Assembly (NCBI GenBank): GCA_028818705.1
Contig: JAPPNJ010000106.1
Coordinates: 1 to 35,387 of the forward strand
DNA length: 35,387 bases
Direction of reading: 5' to 3'
From: Candidatus Poribacteria bacterium
GTDB taxonomy: Bacteria; Poribacteria; WGA-4E; WGA-3G
Positions 26,071 through 33,913 of this stretch are shown piece after piece. The position numbers and the translations under genes were made by a program. Position 1 is the first letter of the stretch; every line of letters begins with the position of its first letter. The notes beneath the pieces were generated by a model. It had not been told where the DNA came from and ran no database searches. It saw only the letters and a program-made list of their open reading frames with translations.

Positions 26071-26811
26071 TCATTCTATACTACTCTTTAAGTGCTTCAA
26101 ACTTGCCCATGTCACCGCGAGTTTTTTTCTTGGCGTTACCGACAACCCACCCTGATTTGAAATATCGGGCCCTGTGATCTTAAAATTATCAAATCTCGCT
26201 GTATAATTGGCGAGACCTAACCCAATTTTACCCGTCGGAAACTCAGGAAATCCATGTAGGGGTTCTAAAGCTATGGGATCCAAAACTTGTTTCCCATTTA
26301 TCCAGAAGGTCAAGTGCTTTCCATGAACCGTTAACTTGAAAGTCGCCCATTTCCGCAACTTCAGCAAGGGGTGGGGTTTCTGACCGTAGACCAAAAATGC
26401 GTTGTCATGCAAATTACCACCAAAACATTTCGCTATTGGTTCTGCTGCGGGGCCCGCAAGATCACTAATTCCACATACTACACCCCATGGGGCTCCCCAT
26501 TCTCTTTTAATCCGCGCAGCAATTGCGATGTTCCCAGGACCATGTTTCTCAAGTGGTTTAACATCAAATTCAACATCATAATCTTGCCACGCCTCTTCTC
26601 CAGTCGTAAGTAAACGGGTTACTCCTCCAGCGTTACTTGTTGCTTGGAGCTGGCCATCAATAATTTCCCAGGAACCGGGGGCATCGACGCCAAACATAAC
26701 TAATTCTTTCCAATTGACTAGCTCCCCATCATTAAAAGTGTCCAGAAACGTACCCGCTTGAGCGGAGGAAATAAAGAGAAGAACGCACAACCCAATAATA
26801 ACTGATTTCAT
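26071..26811 (-). CDS. Secreted LamG/DUF1080-like lectin-fold protein
   Basis: A 246-residue protein with a signal peptide (SVIIGLCVLLFISSAQAG). The mature part begins TFLDTFNDGELVNWKEL, a frequent opening of concanavalin-like (LamG/3-keto-disaccharide hydrolase, DUF1080) domains. It goes on with GSWEIIDGQLQATS, DYDVEFDVKPLE, KLTVHGKHLTFWINGKQV and KIGLGLANYTARFDNFKI, all typical strands. No catalytic residues can be pointed to; carbohydrate binding is likely. The C-terminus LSVTPRKKLAVTWASLK has the shared tail motif of the TolB-like and ThuA-like exported proteins. The ATG at 26811 has AAGGA seven bases upstream; a TTG six codons earlier is not needed. It is the gene just upstream of the sigma-propeller gene and has a 41-base repeat in front of it. 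Confidence 0.82.
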   Translation of the reverse strand: MKSVIIGLCVLLFISSAQAGTFLDTFNDGELVNWKELVMFGVDAPGSWEIIDGQLQATSNAGGVTRLLTTGEEAWQDYDVEFDVKPLEKHGPGNIAIAARIKREWGAPWGVVCGISDLAGPAAEPIAKCFGGNLHDNAFLVYGQKPHPLLKLRKWATFKLTVHGKHLTFWINGKQVLDPIALEPLHGFPEFPTGKIGLGLANYTARFDNFKITGPDISNQGGLSVTPRKKLAVTWASLKHLKSSIE

Positions 26812-26836
26812 TTTGATGTCCTTATCCAAAGTTTAG

Positions 26837-26956
26837 TCATTCTATAATTAAAGATACGGTTTTGAGGTGGAAAGGGTGCATAACCTGAAATAAATTGAAT
26901 TTTTCGGGTGAAACGTCTATGCTATAGATTTTCGTGAGCTCACGGGTTTTTAACAT
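26837..26956 (-). CDS. 39-residue ORF resembling the start of an ABC transporter ATPase gene
   Basis: The minus strand from an ATG at 26956 has AGGAG seven bases before it and runs 39 codons to a TGA at 26837. The first residues, MLKTRELTKIY, look like the usual opening of ABC-2 ATPase subunits, but no Walker A, signature or Walker B motif follows. After about residue 12 the sequence is unlike an ATPase and ends in a segment (MHPFHLKTVSLII) that is encoded by the 41-base repeat shared with 29791-29831. An ABC-2 permease gene lies two genes upstream (28280-29680) without an ATPase. This may be a decayed partner gene whose remainder was replaced, or a real small protein. It ends 25 bases before the LamG-like gene. 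Confidence 0.4.
   Translation of the reverse strand: MLKTRELTKIYSIDVSPEKFNLFQVMHPFHLKTVSLIIE
26843..26883. repeat. 41-base dispersed repeat, copy A
   Basis: Matches 29791-29831 in 37 of 41 positions with no gaps, in the same orientation. Each copy lies in front of a minus-strand gene (the LamG-like gene and the ABC permease). The minus strand could be read as a promoter-like or coding repeat; I cannot tell which. Confidence 0.6.
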
Positions 26957-26996
26957 TAAGGGTCTCCTATAGTTGATCACCTCCAGATTTTAAGGA

Positions 26997-27069
26997 AGGC
27001 TTACGCTAAGTCCGTGTCTCTGTTGTCTACTTACATAGGGTGCTTGAGACGCGGGCAATGCGTAAGCCC
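26997..27069. repeat. 73-base structured repeat with GGCTTACGC ends
   Basis: GGCTTACGC (26998-27006) and its exact complement (27060-27068) enclose a nested GTCTC/GAGAC pairing. The 161 bases between the coiled-coil gene and the small ORF hold no other gene. Probably a non-autonomous element. Confidence 0.45.
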
Positions 27070-27117
27070 TGCAATATTAACGGAACCAAATAGTTCAAAG
27101 GGGTCTGTCACCTTATC

Positions 27118-28146
27118 CTATAAGGGAGGATGCAGAGATCTCTTTCTTATAGGAGGCGCCGGTTCCTGAGGAGGCGTCGGCGCTTTGGGAGGTTCTAAAG
27201 CCTCTTGTGCGCGTTCAAGCTGTTTCCTTGCGTGCTCAAGTTGCTTCTTAGCACTCTCAAGTTGTGTCCTTGCATCTTCAAGCTGCTGCAACCTCTTTCT
27301 TATAGGAGGCGCCGGTTCCTGAGGAGGTGTCGGCTCTTTGAGTTGTATCCTTGCATCTTCAAGCTGCTTCTTGGCATTCTCAAGTTGAGTTTGAGCACCT
27401 TTAAGCTGCTGCGGATTGAACTGTTTCTTCGCTCGTTCAAGCTGTTTCTTTGCGTGCTCGAGTTGCTTCCTAACATGCTCAAGTTGTTGCGATTTCAACT
27501 CCTTCTGGGCACGTTCGACTTGTTCCTTACTGCGTTCAATCTGTTTTGCAGCTTCCTGGATCTTGACGTGATCGTTTACCAACTTATTGATGTAAGCCGC
27601 TTTGTAAGTTACCCAATCGTCCGTTGGTGGGATACCGAGAACCCCTGACTGCTGCAAATCTGGATTATCTTCCAAGAGTGCCAAAGTGTAACGCTTTGAT
27701 AGCAAGGAAGCATACTCGTGGGAATCATTTATGGTGATGCCTTTATCCAAAAGGAGCTGAAGCCATTCCGCCCGTGGATATCTTGCATCTATCTCACTTA
27801 TTGTAAGGTCGCTGCTATAAGTCGTAGTTTTTGACCCTGTTGTGAACTTCCCAGATATACTCACTTTGATATTTGCGAGCCGATTATTGTAATCCACATC
27901 TAATGCATTCATCAGCTCCTGCACATTTTGGGGCCCGTTATACTTTGATCCGATATATTTTGACACATTCAATGCGCCTCCCCAAAGTTGCTCTTCTCGC
28001 ACATTGTGGGGCCCGTTATACTTTGATCCAGTTTCAGCACTATGTGTATATGCGTAGGTGCCGCCCCACAAACAGATGGCGAGTCCCAAAGCTGCGAAGA
28101 CTGGAAGTCTGAATAGAGTGTCTATTCGGTGAAAAATGCGTTTCAT
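27118..28146 (-). CDS. Membrane-anchored protein with a long C-terminal coiled coil
   Basis: A 342-residue protein; I do not recognise a family. I use the ATG at 28146, since AAGGAG lies nine bases upstream; the frame runs 20 codons further. The N-terminus has a membrane anchor or uncleaved signal (LFRLPVFAALGLAICLWGG). The next stretch has two SKYNGP repeats about 30 residues apart, then a globular part with TTTYSSDLTISEIDARYPRAEWLQLLLDKG. From about residue 195 there is a heptad coiled coil of seven-residue units (QLEHAKK, QLERAKK, QLENAKK, QLEDARI). It is interrupted twice by the Pro-rich block PTPPQEPAPPIRKR, whose two copies (51 codons apart) come from a duplication at DNA level. It ends RSLHPPL. 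Likely a periplasmic scaffold or spacer; role unknown. Confidence 0.75.
   Translation of the reverse strand: MKRIFHRIDTLFRLPVFAALGLAICLWGGTYAYTHSAETGSKYNGPHNVREEQLWGGALNVSKYIGSKYNGPQNVQELMNALDVDYNNRLANIKVSISGKFTTGSKTTTYSSDLTISEIDARYPRAEWLQLLLDKGITINDSHEYASLLSKRYTLALLEDNPDLQQSGVLGIPPTDDWVTYKAAYINKLVNDHVKIQEAAKQIERSKEQVERAQKELKSQQLEHVRKQLEHAKKQLERAKKQFNPQQLKGAQTQLENAKKQLEDARIQLKEPTPPQEPAPPIRKRLQQLEDARTQLESAKKQLEHARKQLERAQEALEPPKAPTPPQEPAPPIRKRSLHPPL
27140..27334. repeat. Near-identical direct repeat (about 42 bases) within the coiled-coil gene
   Basis: 27140-27181 and 27293-27334 are nearly identical and 153 bases (51 codons) apart, encoding the two PPQEPAPPIRKR blocks. The spacing keeps frame and heptad phase, so copy-number change by slippage could alter coil length without breaking the gene. 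Confidence 0.6.
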
Positions 28147-28279
28147 TTTTAGCATCTCCTTCAGAGGCGTTGTGTTGCCTCGTTTTTGAAGTTTAACCTT
28201 TGACAATATGCGTCTATATTCTCAAGACGCGTTTTACTGGTAATTCGGCTATCATTAACGGACTGTGTCGTCCTGGGCA

Positions 28280-29680
28280 TCAAATATCGGAACGGAAGAA
28301 TTTCAGAAATGCCACGGTTGTCAATATGACTGCAAAGAAGCAGAGTAGCATCACATCTACTGCTGATTGACGGAGCGTTTCTCCTAAAGTCGTTATCTCC
28401 ACAGCTGGTGGCTGTGTAATTTTGACTGATTTGTCTTGTCTGCTATAAGTATAATCTATAATTTTACTGAATAAATCTGTATGGAGCATCTCATAATAGC
28501 GCTCACCTGTTTGAAAATAGGTGCTTCTTTTTGCCTTTCCAGTCTGTGTCAAGTTTGTAGTGATGTAAATTAAGGAAGATGTCGGTGTGAGTCGAGAAAG
28601 CATCTGCCCCACCTGTTCTTGCCCTTCAGTTTCACGTTTATAACTCCGATCCAATTCGTTAGCACGGTTCTGGAATTGCGATCTATATTCCTCTTCAAAG
28701 GGTTTCATACGTTCATTAATTTTTTTGGAAACCTCTCCGCCTATTATTCTGTGTCCCTTCTCATCCGGGGGTACTTCCATGAACATTTTCTGTTGTTCCT
28801 CTTTGAGTGCTGCGTTGAAATCGTCCCGCATGGCTGTTTTTTCCATATAGACACTCTGTGAAGTCTGTGCTGGTGCGATAAATTTGGCAGCAAGGAACCC
28901 AACACGTGGTGTAATCAATACTGCAAACACCCAGATGGTAAAGGTAACGATGAGTGCTGTCTTAGAATTGTCTAAGTAGGTAGAAATCACTGTGCCGATT
29001 GCAAAAAAGACACCAATATAGAGCAATGAAATGAGGATTAAACCGAGGACTCTCGGAAAAATTTCAGGTTCGCCGAGAGGGAACCCTTGCCAGACAAGTA
29101 TCAGTAAGCCGAACAGCAATGACATCAAGAACGGAACGACAAACACCACATATCCGCCAATCAATTTGCTCCATAAGAATAGGTCGCGCGGCAGGGAATT
29201 GGCTAAGGTGATCCGAAGGGTGCCCGCTTCTCTTTCTCCAGCAACGGCATCAAACGTGAACAGTAGCGCAAGGAGACTGAAGACGGTACCGACTACGAAC
29301 AGAAAATCGAGACGCCCTAACAGATGGGAGAGAGAGGACACCAGAACGGGTGCCCCTTGTGTAATTCCATTGCGTGTCATGCCAAGATAACTCGGCAATG
29401 CATCTGCCAATCCATTTGCGAAAACGCTCAAAGGGGTCGGTTTAAGGAAGAGTTTGGAAACTTCCACTTCTGGATCCAGTGGCATCCCTGGGTTCATTGT
29501 AGTTTCTTCAATGTTTGCGAGTTTAACGGCTTCTTGGTAATCCACTAAATTCTGGCGATAATTTCGGTAATTTGTAGAAAGGGTCAGCGGAACGAGAAGG
29601 AGGCACATCAAAAGGAGTGCGACGAAACGGGCGCTCAGAATATGATGCATAATCTCTTTTTGAATCAACGTCATTAACAT
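28280..29680 (-). CDS. ABC-2 type transporter permease (DUF3526-like)
   Basis: A 466-residue membrane protein with about six hydrophobic helices: FVALLLMCLLLVPLTLS near the start, then VVGTVFSLLALLFTFDA, VVFVVPFLMSLLFGLLILVW, LGLILISLLYIGVFFAIG, LIVTFTIWVFAVLITPRVGF, and VMLLCFFAVILTTVAFLKFF at the end. Between the fifth and sixth helices is a large extracytoplasmic loop of over 150 residues, as in permeases of the GldF/NosY-like ABC-2 group. The sequence DAVAGEREAGTLRI is characteristic of these permeases. It would export an unknown substrate with an ATPase subunit. No ATPase gene is seen in the window apart from the 39-residue fragment at 26837-26956. GGGGAG lies six bases before the ATG. 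Confidence 0.85.
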   Translation of the reverse strand: MLMTLIQKEIMHHILSARFVALLLMCLLLVPLTLSTNYRNYRQNLVDYQEAVKLANIEETTMNPGMPLDPEVEVSKLFLKPTPLSVFANGLADALPSYLGMTRNGITQGAPVLVSSLSHLLGRLDFLFVVGTVFSLLALLFTFDAVAGEREAGTLRITLANSLPRDLFLWSKLIGGYVVFVVPFLMSLLFGLLILVWQGFPLGEPEIFPRVLGLILISLLYIGVFFAIGTVISTYLDNSKTALIVTFTIWVFAVLITPRVGFLAAKFIAPAQTSQSVYMEKTAMRDDFNAALKEEQQKMFMEVPPDEKGHRIIGGEVSKKINERMKPFEEEYRSQFQNRANELDRSYKRETEGQEQVGQMLSRLTPTSSLIYITTNLTQTGKAKRSTYFQTGERYYEMLHTDLFSKIIDYTYSRQDKSVKITQPPAVEITTLGETLRQSAVDVMLLCFFAVILTTVAFLKFFRSDI

Positions 29681-29790
29681 ATTGAACTCCCCTTTAATTC
29701 TATATCACGGTATGGATGTTCTTTCGTTCATTGTCCAAGAATTAGGTTTTTATGTGACCAATTTTCGTGAGGTGGTGTATGTCTCCCTTT

Positions 29791-29831
29791 TATAATTAAT
29801 GATACGGGTTTGGGGCGGAAAGGGTGCATAA
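29791..29831. repeat. 41-base dispersed repeat, copy B
   Basis: Ungapped 37/41 match to 26843-26883, same orientation, placed upstream of the ABC permease gene. Its minus strand can also be read as MHPFRPKPVSLII, with no credible gene around it. Confidence 0.6.
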
Positions 29832-29835
29832 AACA

Positions 29836-29884
29836 AAAATCGTGCGGAGACCTATGTGTCTTCTATAGGTCTCCGCACGATTTT
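29836..29884 (-). terminator. Long perfect intrinsic terminator hairpin
   Basis: A 20-bp perfect stem (29836-29855 with 29865-29884) and a 9-base loop, 29 bases past the stop of the giant Ycf48-like gene. Minus-strand transcripts would end in a T-rich tail (TTTTTGTTTT) after the stem, as in a rho-independent terminator. Confidence 0.85.
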
Positions 29885-29913
29885 CAAGTGTTTATGAGAT
29901 AAACGAATGTCGG

Positions 29914-32900
29914 TTAACGCTTGGGACGATGTAGCACAACGCCCAACTGTCCAACTGCCCAAAGCGTATCGCTGCCTTTGACGCGCGTGATCGCATATAG
30001 ATTATCATTAATACCTGTATGCTCTTGTTCCCAAGTTTCCCCGCCATCTGTCGAGTGAATGATAGTTCCAGAAGCACCGACGGCGTAGATCTCTTGTTCA
30101 GAGAGTGCCAGAATATCGTAAAGCGTCTGATTGATACCACTTGCTTCTGATGTCCATGTGAAACCCCCATCGGTGGTAGATAGGACAATTCCGCCACGTC
30201 CAGCTGCCCACCCCTTTCGTTTCGTGATGAACGACACTGCGTTCAGATCGGAACCGGTATGGGTTTCGTGGAACTTCCAATATTCGCCGCCGTTGACAGT
30301 ACGTTGGGTTACACCGTTTGTTCCAACCGCCCAGCCGAGGGGTGCGAATTTCATATCAACGCTTGTGAGATGCTTACCGGTTGAGGTGCGCTGCAGCTCC
30401 CAAATGGTACCTCCGTCTGGATTGTGTATAATATCGCCACCCTCTCCGGCTGCCCAGCCTTCAGAAAAGTTACTGAATGCGACATCGTTTATGGCAAACG
30501 AGGCCTTACGTGGGAGGCGTTCTTGCTTGTTTTGTGTCGTCCATTGCGATCCGTCTTGCGTGTAAAGAAGCGTTGCGTCACGGAGCATCAGCCATCCCCA
30601 TTTCGGTTCAAGACTGGTGAAGTGGACATCCACAATACGTTGCGTGGTCCCACTCTCTAAATGTTGCCACGTCTGTCCGCTATCTTCGGTTGAAAATAAG
30701 TCCCCGTTATCCCCGGCAATCCAACCGTGTTGCTCATCGAGAAATAACACATCGCGGAGAGTATTCCGCTGTTTGCCGAGTTGGTGGTGCCAGTTTTCTC
30801 CGAAATCTGTTGTGCTATAAATCTGGCCTATTGTATCTTGCACTTGCTCGTCGGGATCGATAACAAAGTCATCGGTAGTGCGAGGTGCTGACACCATCGC
30901 ACCGACTATCCACCCCTGTCCGTCCTCAAGGATGTGGGCGTTCGTTACGTTGAAGGCAGGGAGAAATTGTTCTTTTGCCATTTGGTGAACCCAGTTTTCA
31001 TCGCCAAGGGTTGAGTGTTGATTACCGAGCGAGTCGTTTATTATCTCCCAACGCTTGCCTTGGTTATGCGTAATGAGGAGCCTCTTGTCATTCGCGATGC
31101 CCCAAGCTTCCGTATGATTACGGAATTTCACGGCATGGAGTCGAGTACCGTCGGACATTTTCGATAGTGTCTGTTTCCATGTCGTGCCGCCATCTGTTGT
31201 GAGAAGGGATGCACCATTCGCCAGCACCACCCAACCGGAGGTTTCATTCAGAAAATGAACACCGACACCATACTGATTTGTTCTGGCTTGGACCTCCCAA
31301 TGATCCCCCGCGTCTACGGTATGCAGAAGGTAACTTCCTCCTCTCATCATGCGTGGTATTACTGCCCACCCCTCTTTTGCGTTGATAAAGTGTAAGCCGT
31401 TGATAGGTGCATTCCCAAGTCCTGTTTTCTGCAATCGGAAAGTTTTGCCGCCATCGTTTGTGTGAAGCGTTTGCCCATTATTCGCACCGAGCCAACCCAT
31501 TTGCGGATTAATGAAGTGCATCGCACGGATATAGTAGATAGTTTCCAACCCTTCACGGGTTACCTCCCATGTCTCACCGCCATTTTCCGTCCGCAGGAGT
31601 GTCCGATTGCCTCCGATCCAGCCGTGTTTGTCATCAATAAAGACGATACGCTGCAGGTCTTCTGTTACACCACTGTGTTGTGGATGCCATGTTTTGCCAC
31701 CATCTATTGTATGTAAAATAACACCTCCGTGTCCGACCGTCCAGCCGTGCAGCGCAGACAGAAAATAAGTATCGGTGAAATAGGTCTGCAAGGCTCCTGA
31801 TCGGATAATCTCCCAATGGTATTCAACAGTCTCTGGGAGTTGTGATTCTAATGCTGCTGCGACTTCTTCAGCAGAAGGTGGGAGTTTCACGATAAACTTC
31901 TCTGTATCCACAGCATAACGCATCGCAACACCGTTTTCACCGACAGCGAGGATGCCTTCAGGAGAGAGCGAGAAGCTGTAGAGATCGTTAGATGTGCCAC
32001 TGTTCTGTAACTCCCACGTCATACCCCCATTGATAGTGGTCAAAATGACACCTTCATCTCCAACGATTAACCCGTAGTTTTCATCGGCAAAGTAGACCTT
32101 GTTCAGATTTGCTTGTGTCCCACTCCGTTGAAATTTCCACGTTTTGCCGCCGTCGAGTGTGTGTAGAATCTCACCGAGTTGCCCGACTACCCAGCCGGTG
32201 TGTTGGTCAATAAAGTAGGCGGCGTAGAGTTCGTTGTAACTCTTGCTGTCCTGCCGTTTCCACGTCCGACCACTATCTGTTGTATGAAAAATACTACCCG
32301 GCCATCCGACCACCCAACCTTCTTGCTCATTGAGGAAAAAGATGCCTTTAATCATTTCGTGGAAATAGCGTGGTGCTTGTTGCACCCAAGTATCGCCGCC
32401 GTCCGCAGTGTGGAGGACAGTGCCTAAATCTCCAACGACCCAACCTTTCTGAGGGTTAATGAAATGGAGGGCATTGAGTGTATACCACCACCCGCTGGTT
32501 TGCCGTTCCCACGTCTGACCTGCATCGGTGGTGTGGAGGATGAGTCCGCCATCTCCAACTGCCCAGCCTTCCTCATCGGTGACGAAAGATAGATTCCGGA
32601 TACGATGCCATGTGTCCATCTCAATGTTGGTCCAAGTTTTGCCACTGTCATTGCTTGTCGTGATTGTGCCTTTCTCTCCGACGGCAACCGCTCGGTTTGC
32701 GTCCGCGAACGCCACACTCTGCAGGGCATCCGCTGTCGTGCCACTTTTCATTTCCCACGTGATACCGCCATCTTCTGAGTGCAAGAGCGTTCCGTTCATA
32801 CCGACTGCCCACGCTTGTGTGCGGCTTGTGAACTGAACCCCCATCAAGTCGTTCTTTGTGGGACTCTCTACGAGTTGCCAGTTGTCTTCTCCGTCCTCCG

Positions 32901-33741
32901 TCCGATTAATAAATCCACCTTGTGCGACGATGAGACCGTAATCCTCGCTGAGGAAATGGAATCTGTTCACAATGGGACGGACATGTCCATAAATCGGCGG
33001 CAGTTTACTCACCTGATTTCTCCATTCTGCACCCCCGTTGCTTGTATGAAAAACCGTGCCATCTGTGCCACCGCACCATCCCTCATAAGGACTAACAAAA
33101 AATACGGTGTGGAGGTTGCAGACCGTCGTTGTGGTATCTGTCTTAACAAGGTTCTCTTGTCTCCGCCATGTATCACTGCTGTCAGTGGTAACAAAGATTC
33201 GGTCGTAGTCACCGACTGTCCATCCGTGATCTTTATCTATAAAGAAAACTCCCTTAATTTGAAACTCACTTACGTCCTGATGATGCCATGTCTTTCCACC
33301 GTTTTCTGTATAGAACATCCCATCTTGTCCGGCAATCCAACCGATCTTTGAGTTGAGAAAAAAGACATCCAAAAATAGCATAGAAACCTCAGTTTTTTGG
33401 ACTGTCCAATGCCGTCCACCATCGTCTGTAATCGCGATTAACCCCTTGTCGCCAACTGCCCAGCCGTTATGGAGATTTGTGAAATACACCGATTTAAAAT
33501 CTTCATTTGTATTGACCGTCTGTTTTTCCCAACTTATACCCCCGTCAGCCGTATGGAGAATCCACCCTTGGTGCCCTACAATCCAGCCGTGCTTGGCATC
33601 CGCAAAGTGGATGTCCATAAAATGGGTTTCCCAATCCGCTTGACGCGTAATCTCCTTTTTTACACAACCAGCGAATAGCAAGGAAATCCCTAAGAGAATC
33701 GCTATGGCATAACAGGTGATGTGTTGAAGAATCTTTTTCAT
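29914..33741 (-). CDS. Giant Ycf48-like repeat lipoprotein, about 28 repeats
   Basis: A 1,275-residue protein starting with a lipoprotein signal (LLGISLLFAGC; Cys26 expected to be lipidated). Almost the whole mature part is a chain of repeats of about 45 residues: G-W-x-V-G-x-x-G-x-I-L-H-T-x-D-G-G-x-T-W-x-x-Q. These are Ycf48/BNR-like beta-propeller blades (photosystem II assembly factor-like family). I count about 28, enough for four seven-blade propellers, with a gap around 635-660 where a spacer (LPPSAEEVAAALESQLPETV) interrupts the repeats. Ycf48 itself is a single seven-blade propeller in cyanobacteria, so this is a tandem expansion with no photosynthesis implied. It is expected to be anchored to a membrane, facing out of the cytoplasm. 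Ligand unknown. AAGGAG lies nine bases before the ATG, and it has its own terminator. Confidence 0.92.
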   Translation of the reverse strand: MKKILQHITCYAIAILLGISLLFAGCVKKEITRQADWETHFMDIHFADAKHGWIVGHQGWILHTADGGISWEKQTVNTNEDFKSVYFTNLHNGWAVGDKGLIAITDDGGRHWTVQKTEVSMLFLDVFFLNSKIGWIAGQDGMFYTENGGKTWHHQDVSEFQIKGVFFIDKDHGWTVGDYDRIFVTTDSSDTWRRQENLVKTDTTTTVCNLHTVFFVSPYEGWCGGTDGTVFHTSNGGAEWRNQVSKLPPIYGHVRPIVNRFHFLSEDYGLIVAQGGFINRTEDGEDNWQLVESPTKNDLMGVQFTSRTQAWAVGMNGTLLHSEDGGITWEMKSGTTADALQSVAFADANRAVAVGEKGTITTSNDSGKTWTNIEMDTWHRIRNLSFVTDEEGWAVGDGGLILHTTDAGQTWERQTSGWWYTLNALHFINPQKGWVVGDLGTVLHTADGGDTWVQQAPRYFHEMIKGIFFLNEQEGWVVGWPGSIFHTTDSGRTWKRQDSKSYNELYAAYFIDQHTGWVVGQLGEILHTLDGGKTWKFQRSGTQANLNKVYFADENYGLIVGDEGVILTTINGGMTWELQNSGTSNDLYSFSLSPEGILAVGENGVAMRYAVDTEKFIVKLPPSAEEVAAALESQLPETVEYHWEIIRSGALQTYFTDTYFLSALHGWTVGHGGVILHTIDGGKTWHPQHSGVTEDLQRIVFIDDKHGWIGGNRTLLRTENGGETWEVTREGLETIYYIRAMHFINPQMGWLGANNGQTLHTNDGGKTFRLQKTGLGNAPINGLHFINAKEGWAVIPRMMRGGSYLLHTVDAGDHWEVQARTNQYGVGVHFLNETSGWVVLANGASLLTTDGGTTWKQTLSKMSDGTRLHAVKFRNHTEAWGIANDKRLLITHNQGKRWEIINDSLGNQHSTLGDENWVHQMAKEQFLPAFNVTNAHILEDGQGWIVGAMVSAPRTTDDFVIDPDEQVQDTIGQIYSTTDFGENWHHQLGKQRNTLRDVLFLDEQHGWIAGDNGDLFSTEDSGQTWQHLESGTTQRIVDVHFTSLEPKWGWLMLRDATLLYTQDGSQWTTQNKQERLPRKASFAINDVAFSNFSEGWAAGEGGDIIHNPDGGTIWELQRTSTGKHLTSVDMKFAPLGWAVGTNGVTQRTVNGGEYWKFHETHTGSDLNAVSFITKRKGWAAGRGGIVLSTTDGGFTWTSEASGINQTLYDILALSEQEIYAVGASGTIIHSTDGGETWEQEHTGINDNLYAITRVKGSDTLWAVGQLGVVLHRPKR

Positions 33742-33795
33742 CTGTTTTGTCTCCTTTCATAGCAGTTAGCAATTAGCGGTTAGCGGTCAGTAAAG

Positions 33796-33836
33796 AGGTT
33801 TCTGTCTGACCCTTGAAAGGGTTTCGTCAGAAACCT
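33796..33836. repeat. Imperfect hairpin upstream of the giant lipoprotein gene
   Basis: AGGTTTCTG and CAGAAACCT flank ACCCTTGAAAGGGT, giving a long imperfect stem. The 33742-33913 spacer also contains GTTAGC-type direct words (33758-33785). No gene. Dispersed repeat or attenuator; neither is certain. Confidence 0.45.
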
Positions 33837-33913
33837 GCCCTGATTCTTTATAGCCATAGATGCGATCAGCAAGAGAATCTCTTTATTAGAAGCCTGCAAC
33901 TGACAGCCGACGA

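Noticed and set aside
26975..26984. GATCACCTCC, resembling the 3' end of 16S rRNA
   Set aside because: Only ten bases match; there is no rRNA around it. On the other strand it is just a GGAGGTGATC word upstream of the small ORF.
27205..27648. 147-codon plus-strand frame opposite the coiled coil
   Set aside because: Its periodic Leu/Phe-rich text is the complement of the heptad repeats; no ribosome site.
29728..29829. 33-codon minus-strand frame encoded by repeat copy B
   Set aside because: No ribosome site, and its first part is just the repeat; the rest is spacer sequence.
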